In this document: positions 1-5,383 of the stretch, in pieces
How the letters are laid out: each line of letters begins with the position of its first letter
Numbering within the stretch: the first letter of the stretch is position 1
Origin: Lentimicrobiaceae bacterium
GTDB lineage: Bacteria > Bacteroidota > Bacteroidia > Bacteroidales > Lentimicrobiaceae
Length of the DNA stretch: 8,150 bases
NCBI GenBank assembly: GCA_028697695.1
Contig: JAQVEI010000093.1
Span: 1 to 8,150, forward strand
Reading direction: 5' to 3'
Made by a program: the position numbers and the translations under genes
The notes under the pieces: generated by a model
Told to the model about the DNA's origin: nothing
The model's input: only the letters and a program-made list of their open reading frames with translations
Databases searched by the model: none

Positions 1-377
1 TGCAGCTTGAGGCTATGCGGAACAGGCTCATAGGAACGCTGCCACCCGGCATCCGGCAAAAGGTTGCGTTTTCGGTAGCCATTATGCATGAACCTGAAAT
101 TGCATTCCTTGACGAACCAACCGGTGGCGTGGATCCCATAACCCGCCGTCAGTTCTGGGAAATGATATATGAAACTGCTGCTAAAGGCATTACTGTATTT
201 GTAACTACCCATTATATGGATGAGGCTGAATATTGCGACCGCATCTCTATTATGGCAGATGGCCGCATTGAAGCGCTGGATACACCGGCTGCACTCAAAC
301 AACAATATAATGCTCCCTCTGTAAATGATGTTTTTTTGAAACTTGCCCGCAAACAGACAGCAAACATCACGCTATGA
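1..377 (+). CDS. ABC exporter ATPase subunit, C-terminal part (5' end outside window), YbhF-like
   Basis: This is the C-terminal part of an ATP-binding cassette that powers an ABC-2 type exporter from the cytoplasmic face of the inner membrane. The frame is open to the left edge (first full codon at base 3), so the ATG at 15 is an internal Met and the Walker A motif lies outside the window. Visible in order are a degenerate signature, LPPGIRQK, in place of LSGGQ; Walker B with the catalytic Glu (IAFLDEP); the D-loop (GGVDP); and the switch His in VTTHYMDEAEYCDRI. A helical tail of about 40 residues follows. The degenerate signature and the 'GVDP.TRR.FW' stretch resemble the second ATPase domain of YbhF-type drug exporters, so the full protein may carry two cassettes. 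The stop codon overlaps the start of the next gene as ATGA, which suggests translational coupling. Exported substrate is unknown; family call is confident. Confidence 0.93.
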   Translation, partial: QLEAMRNRLIGTLPPGIRQKVAFSVAIMHEPEIAFLDEPTGGVDPITRRQFWEMIYETAAKGITVFVTTHYMDEAEYCDRISIMADGRIEALDTPAALKQQYNAPSVNDVFLKLARKQTANITL

Positions 378-1471
378 AGGGATTTGTGATTAAGGAATTT
401 CTGCATATTTTCAGAGATAAGCGCACTATGGTCATCCTTTTTGGTATGCCCCTGATTCAGGTGTTGCTTTTTGGATTTGCCATCAATACCGATATAAAAG
501 ATGCCTGGATTTCGGTTGTTGACCCCTCACCCGATCAGGTTACCCTGGCCATAAGGGATAAACTTTTTGCTTCGGGATATTTCAGAGAAGCCGAAATGAG
601 CTTCTCCCCTACCGGCATTGAAGAGCAGTTCCGGCAGGGAAAAATAAAGATGGTGGTTATTTTTGAAACAGGCTTTGAAAAGAAGCTGATGAAAGGTGAA
701 CAACCTGCGGTACAGTTGATTGCCGACGCTTCTGATCCCAATACCGCCCGACTGCTGGTAAATTATGCCAATGGCATCATCAATAGTTACACCACTGCTC
801 TGAATAACACGACAGAGTACCTTCCTTTGGTAGTACCTGAAACGCGTATGATGTATAACCCTTCGCTAAAAAGTGTCTTCATGTTTGTACCGGGCATTAT
901 AACCATACTGCTGATGCTGGTTTCAGCCATGATGACCTCTATTTCCATAGCCCGTGAAAAGGAAACGGGAACTATGGAAGTGCTTCTGGTTTCACCACTC
1001 AAACCTCATCAGATTATCATTGGTAAAGTGATGCCCTATGTTTTGCTCTCCTTTATTAACGCAGTGATCATATTGGTAATGAGTTATTTTGTATTTAAGG
1101 TACCCATGCAGGGTAACCTGATATTATTACTGCTGGAAACTATACTCTTTATCATACTTGCCCTATCGTTGGGTATGTTCATATCCACGGTGAGTAACAA
1201 TCAGCAAACGGCCATGATGCTTTCCATGTTTGCATTGATGTTACCCACCATACTGCTGTCAGGCTTTATTTTTCCCATTGAAAATATGCCCGATATATTG
1301 CAGTGGCTAAGTATATTGATGCCACCCCGATGGTTTATTGTTATTCTTAAATCCATTATGTTAAAGGGAAGTGGGCTGTTGAGCTTTTGGAAGGAAACCC
1401 TCATTCTGCTCGGCATGACTGCAGTCTTTATCCTGGCGAGCGTATTAAAATTTAAAGTAAGGTTAAATTGA
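374..1471 (+). CDS. ABC-2 type exporter permease, first subunit (YbhS/YbhR/YhhJ-like)
   Basis: Membrane subunit of an ABC exporter, 365 residues, the usual length for this family. One N-terminal membrane segment (about residues 20-37) is followed by an extracytoplasmic domain of about 130 residues. Five further hydrophobic segments follow, at roughly 168-190, 220-241, 248-272, 280-300 and 341-358. The REKETGTMEVLLVSPLK stretch (194-210), just after the second segment, is the conserved cytoplasmic coupling region that contacts the ATPase. A family-typical loop, FIFPIENMP, follows the fifth segment. The N-terminal KEFLHIFRDKRT is the expected amphipathic entry helix. Translation starts inside the ATPase stop codon (ATGA), and the next permease follows after 13 nt, so the three genes are one operon and the two permeases probably form a heterodimer. 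Relatives export drugs and other hydrophobic compounds; the substrate here cannot be read from sequence. Confidence 0.95.
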   Translation: MKGFVIKEFLHIFRDKRTMVILFGMPLIQVLLFGFAINTDIKDAWISVVDPSPDQVTLAIRDKLFASGYFREAEMSFSPTGIEEQFRQGKIKMVVIFETGFEKKLMKGEQPAVQLIADASDPNTARLLVNYANGIINSYTTALNNTTEYLPLVVPETRMMYNPSLKSVFMFVPGIITILLMLVSAMMTSISIAREKETGTMEVLLVSPLKPHQIIIGKVMPYVLLSFINAVIILVMSYFVFKVPMQGNLILLLLETILFIILALSLGMFISTVSNNQQTAMMLSMFALMLPTILLSGFIFPIENMPDILQWLSILMPPRWFIVILKSIMLKGSGLLSFWKETLILLGMTAVFILASVLKFKVRLN

Positions 1472-1484
1472 AAGCTGCAACAAC

Positions 1485-2597
1485 ATGAGAAAGGTTTTCC
1501 ACATAGTGAGGAAAGAGTTTTTGCAGATATTTCGCAATCGAATGATGCTGCCCATCATCTTTATAATGCCGCTGGCACAGTTGCTAATTCTGGCCTACGC
1601 AGTTACATACGAAATTAAGGAAATAAACCTCTATTTGTGTGATGTGGACAATACTGTAGCCTCACGTAAATTCACCGGACATTTCCGGCATTCGCCTTTC
1701 TACAGCATTAAAGGCATAAGCAGGAGTATAGATGCGGGCATGCTGAATTTAAGTAAGGGTAAAGTTCATCAGGTAATCGTAATTTTACCTGGATTCGAAA
1801 AAAGCCTTCAAAGTGGCCATTCAGTTGAAATACAAGTTGTTAACAACGCCATTAACAGCAGTGCCGCTGCCTTAATGAATGCCTATACCTTATCGGTTAT
1901 TCAGCAATTTAATGAGGGTAAAATTGAGCCCCTTATGCAAGGTCAGGCCAAAGCCGGCCGGGTTAATCTGGAATATTCCTACTGGTTCAATCCCGGCTTG
2001 GATTACAAAACATTTATGGTTCCGGGAATACTGGTACTACTGGTAACCATTATTGGCATGTTTCTTTCCGGTATGAATGTGGTACGCGAAAAAGAGATTG
2101 GCACCATAGAACAAATTAACGTAACTCCCCTCCGAAAGACACAGTTTATAGCCGGGAAATTAATCCCTTTCTGGATTATTGGCCTGTCAGAACTCGCTTT
2201 TGGTCTGGTTTTGGCCAGATTTTTATTCCATATCCCCATTTTGGGGAATATTACGCTTATTTTTCTGGTTGCCACCTTATTTCTGCTGGTAGTTACCGGT
2301 TTGGGACTTTTAATTTCCACCCTGGTAAATACACAACAGCAGTCCATGTTTATTTCATGGTTTATACTTGTTATTTTTATACTGCTTAGCGGATTGTTCA
2401 CCCCAATTGAAAGCATGCCCGGCTGGGCAAAGGTGCTTACTTTTTTTAACCCTATCGTCCATTTCATTGAGATTATGCGATTGATAATGCTTAAAGGAGC
2501 CGGGCTTCGGCACATACTACGTCCCTTGATGGTGTTGATGCTGTTTGCGGTAATAGTACTTACACTGGCCATTAGAAAATACCGCAAAACCACCTGA
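1485..2597 (+). CDS. ABC-2 type exporter permease, second subunit (YbhR/YhhJ-like)
   Basis: Second membrane subunit of the same exporter, 370 residues, with the same plan as its upstream neighbour. It has one membrane segment at about 22-40, an extracytoplasmic domain to about residue 172, then segments at roughly 174-196, 228-248, 254-279, 286-306 and 346-363. The coupling stretch is REKEIGTIEQINVTPLRKTQ (201-220), aligned with the REKETGTMEVLLVSPLK of the first subunit. The shared FRN/FRDK N-terminal motif, the ENMP/ESMP loop and the 'MLKG' near the C-terminus show the two permeases are ancient duplicates. They have diverged in the periplasmic domain, consistent with a heterodimer. It starts 13 nt after the first permease and ends the operon; the 164 nt that follow hold no gene. 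Confidence 0.95.
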   Translation: MRKVFHIVRKEFLQIFRNRMMLPIIFIMPLAQLLILAYAVTYEIKEINLYLCDVDNTVASRKFTGHFRHSPFYSIKGISRSIDAGMLNLSKGKVHQVIVILPGFEKSLQSGHSVEIQVVNNAINSSAAALMNAYTLSVIQQFNEGKIEPLMQGQAKAGRVNLEYSYWFNPGLDYKTFMVPGILVLLVTIIGMFLSGMNVVREKEIGTIEQINVTPLRKTQFIAGKLIPFWIIGLSELAFGLVLARFLFHIPILGNITLIFLVATLFLLVVTGLGLLISTLVNTQQQSMFISWFILVIFILLSGLFTPIESMPGWAKVLTFFNPIVHFIEIMRLIMLKGAGLRHILRPLMVLMLFAVIVLTLAIRKYRKTT

Positions 2598-2657
2598 AAG
2601 CTCTCTCTCAACTGCCAATTTCATTTTATATAAAACTAATGGCATGGTTGTTGTAAA

Positions 2658-2687
2658 CTTGCGCCAGTCCATTTATAATGGGGCAAG
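2658..2687. other. Imperfect inverted repeat in the gap between the exporter operon and mltF
   Basis: CTTGC (2658-2662) pairs with GCAAG (2683-2687), and CCATT (2669-2673) pairs with AATGG (2677-2681) around a 3-nt loop. The two short stems are separated by an asymmetric internal loop (6 nt against 1). No T-run follows directly; the only one is eight T at 2707-2714, 19 nt further on, so this is not a standard intrinsic terminator. It could be a weak terminator, an operator or chance. The rest of 2598-2761 shows no gene and no convincing promoter. Confidence 0.2.
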
Positions 2688-2761
2688 ATGTACTTCATTG
2701 TAGCTGTTTTTTTTAAATCAAATTCATGCAGATACAATAATGTTTCACCTAACCATTACCA

Positions 2762-4180
2762 ATGAAATCTAAATTTCTATTTAAGACATTAGTTGCCTTT
2801 TCTCTTTTATTTCTGCTCACTTTACCTGAATCCTGCACCATTTCCACCAAAACCGGATTTTCATCTATAGAAAATCAGGGTGGTATTCTCAACAGCATTG
2901 TTGAACGGGGCGAGCTGGTAGTACTGACAGATGACAATCCATTCAATTACTTTCTGATGAATGGGCAGGCCAATGGCTTTCAATATGAGATGGCAAAAAA
3001 ATTTGCCGATCATCTTGGCGTTAAACTCAGCATGATTGTTGAGCCTGATCCTCATAAGGCCATACAGGCGCTGAAGCACCGCAAAGTAGATATACTTGCC
3101 ATGGAGCTTCCTCCCATCACCGGCCTCCGCGATCCGATTGCTTCTACAGAACCTTTGTTTGCCTCCCGCCAGGTTCTGGTGCAGCGCAAAAGCAAAGGCG
3201 GCAGCAAGGATACACCCGGCCTCAGCAGCCTTGACCAGCTTAAAGGCAAAACACTGAGCCTCCCCAACGGCAAGTTTAAGCAGTTTGATCTTACCCTTGC
3301 TTTGAATGCCACGCACAATCAACTGGATATTGTAGGCGTTAACCGTGCAACTTCACCTGCCCTGGTTTCACTGGTAGCTTCAGGCGAAATTGATTATACC
3401 ATTGCCTGGGAGCATCATGCCAGGGCACTGGCGAATATTTACCCCAATATTGAAGCGGCAACAGCGGTAACTCCTGAAATGGGCTCCACCTGGAGCGTGC
3501 GCGACGATGCTGATCAACTGTTGGAAGCTTTAAACCAATGGATTAAGGATAATATCCAAAGCGCAGGCTTTAAATATACCCTCTCCAAGTATTACAATAA
3601 CCCCCGCTGGGTCCACATGGCTATGGGCTTTCCTGCAAACAAACAAAGGATTTCCCCTTACGACGAGTTAATCCGACACGCGAGTGAAAACATCAACTGG
3701 GATTGGCGTTTGCTTGCAGCCCTGATATACCGTGAATCGAAATTCAACCCCAATGCTATTTCGCGGGTGGGTGCTTTTGGGCTTATGCAGTTGATGCCGG
3801 GTACCGCTGCCCGTTTCGGCGCAGGCCCCGAATCATCGACTGCCGAGCAGATTGCTGCCGGAACCCGCTTAATTAAAACCCTGGATAAGCAGTTGAAATC
3901 AAGGGTGCCCGATCCCGGAGAAAGAATAAAATTTATTCTTGCCGCTTACAATATTGGATTGGCTCATGTAAATGATGCACTAAGCCTGGCAGAGAAATAC
4001 GATAAAAACCCGGAAGTATGGGACGACAATGTGGAATATTACCTGCTGGCAAAATCCCAACCTGAATTTTACAATGATCCGGTCGTAAAATATGGCAAGG
4101 TAAAAGGTATAGAAACCAAGCGTTTTGTAGCAGATGTACTGGAAAGCTATCAGCATTTTAAAACCCTTGCAGTCAATTAA
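2762..4180 (+). CDS. mltF: MltF-like membrane-bound lytic transglycosylase with N-terminal solute-binding-protein domain
   Basis: Periplasmic enzyme that cleaves the MurNAc-GlcNAc bond of peptidoglycan, leaving 1,6-anhydromuramyl ends; 472 residues. A hydrophobic signal (about 5-22) ends in LPESC, with Cys25 a possible lipidation site although the lipobox is poor at -3. Residues about 43-283 form a family 3 solute-binding domain (RGELVVLTDDNPFNYF... GFQYEMAKKFADHLGV), as in E. coli MltF, where it regulates the catalytic domain. Residues about 300-440 form the lysozyme-like SLT domain. It shows the catalytic Glu325 in LIYRESKFNP, then GAFGLMQLMPGTA (337-349) and AAYNIG (394-399), all in the expected order. 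Length and architecture match MltF, and nothing essential is missing. The gene stands 164 nt after the exporter operon on the same strand, and its stop lies 2 nt from that of the convergent dehydrogenase gene. No strong ribosome binding site precedes the ATG, as is common in Bacteroidota. Confidence 0.92.
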   Translation: MKSKFLFKTLVAFSLLFLLTLPESCTISTKTGFSSIENQGGILNSIVERGELVVLTDDNPFNYFLMNGQANGFQYEMAKKFADHLGVKLSMIVEPDPHKAIQALKHRKVDILAMELPPITGLRDPIASTEPLFASRQVLVQRKSKGGSKDTPGLSSLDQLKGKTLSLPNGKFKQFDLTLALNATHNQLDIVGVNRATSPALVSLVASGEIDYTIAWEHHARALANIYPNIEAATAVTPEMGSTWSVRDDADQLLEALNQWIKDNIQSAGFKYTLSKYYNNPRWVHMAMGFPANKQRISPYDELIRHASENINWDWRLLAALIYRESKFNPNAISRVGAFGLMQLMPGTAARFGAGPESSTAEQIAAGTRLIKTLDKQLKSRVPDPGERIKFILAAYNIGLAHVNDALSLAEKYDKNPEVWDDNVEYYLLAKSQPEFYNDPVVKYGKVKGIETKRFVADVLESYQHFKTLAVN

Positions 4181-4182
4181 TA

Positions 4183-5202
4183 CTAACGTTTCTCTCTCAA
4201 CTCCGGCAGCATTGCTTTACAGATGCTATCAATAACCTTTGGCAATGGCTCATAGTGGAAATTTATATAATTCATTAGTTTTTCAGAGTTGTAGCTATAG
4301 CTTTTGAGCGAAGTAGCAGCAGTTTCACGTGTAATCAAGGGATGATGCGAGGGGTTTAATTTAGATAGCAGCCACTCAAACCGCCATACCAGGGCAAGCA
4401 CCCATACAGGGATTTGAAACCGGGGAGCTGATTTTCCAAAGCCCCGGGCAATCCATGTAAAGATCTGTTTGTAAGTATAATCGCCTTCGGATACCAAAAA
4501 GCGTTCATTTACAATATTACTTTCCATCAATATTCTCATGATGCGCGCCACATCGGCAGCACCCACGAAACCGGTGGCACCTTTGCCGTAAAAATGATGA
4601 TGTTTATAGAGGGTACCAAACATTTTGGTACTACCGGATTCGGGGTCGCCATAGCCGAAAATAATGGATGGGTTTACAATAACCACGTCCAAACCCTCTG
4701 CCGATGCACGCCATACCTCTCTTTCGGCTGCGAATTTACTTAGGGCATATTGTGAGTTAAACCTGGAACTCTTAAACTGTGATTTCTCATCAATTACAGT
4801 TGTATTTTCGGTGCGTCCAAGTGCTGCCACCGAACTGCAGTAAGCCAGTTTTTTTATTCCCGATTCCAATGCCGCGTTTACCACGTTGGCCGTACCCTCA
4901 ACGTTTATCTTTTCAAGCTTTTCTTTATCGAACGGGCTGAAAGAGACATAACCTGCACAATGATACACTTTATCCACGCCTTGCATCGCGTCCAGCAAAG
5001 AAAAGTAATCAAGGATATCGCCTGTTACCCATTCTACTTTCTGCAGCAACGAGACGTGAATACCCGTTGCTTTAAACATGCGGAAAACCTTGTTTTTACT
5101 TTCCGGATCACGAAATATGGCACGAATGGGCTCATCGTACTGCAGCAATTCATGCAGCAAATAAGAACCCAGCAAACCTGTAGCACCTGTCACCAATATC
5201 AT
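4183..5202 (-). CDS. NAD(P)-dependent epimerase/dehydratase family protein (extended SDR)
   Basis: Rossmann-fold oxidoreductase of the extended short-chain dehydrogenase class, 339 residues from the chosen start. The protein opens MILVTGATGLLG, with the TGxxGxxG nucleotide-binding motif at residues 5-12. GDILD near residue 61 binds the adenine side. CSSVAALG (122-129) supplies the catalytic Ser, and YALSK (152-156) gives the Tyr and Lys of the active site. The C-terminal half (LITRETAATSLKSYSYNSEKL) resembles the dihydroflavonol-reductase/3-beta-HSD-like bacterial group, whose substrates are mostly unknown. A longer reading from an ATG at 5232 adds ten residues (MDKHFHYLCC). It is rejected because the glycine-rich motif normally begins within a few residues of the N-terminus, and because a promoter lies inside that extension. 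It is downstream of the TonB-dependent receptor gene but has its own promoter. Confidence 0.93.
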   Translation of the reverse strand: MILVTGATGLLGSYLLHELLQYDEPIRAIFRDPESKNKVFRMFKATGIHVSLLQKVEWVTGDILDYFSLLDAMQGVDKVYHCAGYVSFSPFDKEKLEKINVEGTANVVNAALESGIKKLAYCSSVAALGRTENTTVIDEKSQFKSSRFNSQYALSKFAAEREVWRASAEGLDVVIVNPSIIFGYGDPESGSTKMFGTLYKHHHFYGKGATGFVGAADVARIMRILMESNIVNERFLVSEGDYTYKQIFTWIARGFGKSAPRFQIPVWVLALVWRFEWLLSKLNPSHHPLITRETAATSLKSYSYNSEKLMNYINFHYEPLPKVIDSICKAMLPELREKR

Positions 5203-5206
5203 GCAG

Positions 5207-5236
5207 CAAAGGTAATGAAAATGCTTATCCAACCAA
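5207..5236 (-). promoter_or_regulatory. Bacteroidota-type promoter for the dehydrogenase gene, probably giving a leaderless mRNA
   Basis: Read on the minus strand, TTG (5236-5234) is followed by 19 nt and then TACCTTTG (5214-5207). This is an exact match to the -7 consensus TAnnTTTG with a -33 TTG at the usual spacing for the Bacteroidota primary sigma factor. Only four bases (CTGC) separate the -7 element from the ATG at 5202, so transcription should start at or within one base of the start codon. This supports the 5202 start over the one at 5232. Confidence 0.6.
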
Positions 5237-5246
5237 TACAGGTATT

Positions 5247-5300
5247 TACCACCTCACCCTGCCCTCTCCATAGAGAAGGGGGTGAGTGGGATTCAGTTGT
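5247..5300. repeat. Palindromic intergenic repeat, copy 1
   Basis: A 54-nt unit beginning TACCA, then CTCACCCTGCCCTCTCC, a short loop, a GA/G-rich return arm ending GGGTGAG, and a TGGGATTCAG tail. CTCACCC (5253-5259) pairs with GGGTGAG (5280-5286), with a weaker inner stem around the loop. It resembles the C-rich 'CTCACCC...CCTCTCC' palindromes scattered between genes in many bacteria. It lies between the stop of the TonB-dependent receptor and the promoter of the dehydrogenase. No T-run follows on either strand, so a role as a simple intrinsic terminator is doubtful. Confidence 0.8.
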
Positions 5301-5304
5301 ACTA

Positions 5305-5360
5305 TACCAACTCACCCTGCCCTCTCCGTAGAGGATAGGGTGAGAGTGGGATTCAGGTGT
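5305..5360. repeat. Palindromic intergenic repeat, copy 2
   Basis: A 56-nt second copy of the same unit, in the same orientation, offset by 58 nt and separated from copy 1 by four bases. Its outer stem is one pair longer, CTCACCCT (5311-5318) with AGGGTGAG (5337-5344), and an inner stem CCTCT/AGAGG encloses a 4-nt loop. The copies differ by substitutions and small indels mostly in the return arm, yet both keep a foldable hairpin. It sits 23 nt beyond the stop codon of the receptor gene, so it would be the first structure in that transcript's 3' region. Confidence 0.8.
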
Positions 5361-5383
5361 TGACGTCTTAACTTCAAAACCGC

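Noticed and set aside
2003..2611. Long minus-strand open frame (202 codons) opposite the second permease
   Set aside because: It lies wholly antisense to a well-conserved membrane protein gene, has a Ser/Thr/Ile-rich composition with no domain, and is best explained as a shadow of that gene's codon pattern.
2654..2661. TAAACTTG as a -7 element for mltF
   Set aside because: It has one mismatch to TAnnTTTG, and no TTG lies at the proper distance upstream.
2707..2714. Run of eight T as an intrinsic terminator for the exporter operon
   Set aside because: No stable stem lies directly before it; the nearest inverted repeat ends 19 nt upstream and is interrupted.
2861..3322. Minus-strand open frames opposite the solute-binding domain of mltF
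   Set aside because: They overlap a clearly coding plus-strand gene and have no recognisable motif.
5203..5232. Ten-residue N-terminal extension of the dehydrogenase from an ATG at 5232
   Set aside because: The extension contains the -7 element and most of the spacer of a good promoter, and MILVTGATG is the expected N-terminus of this fold.
5247..5360. CRISPR array
   Set aside because: There are only two copies, with a 4-nt gap instead of a spacer, and the repeats are imperfect and longer than CRISPR repeats.
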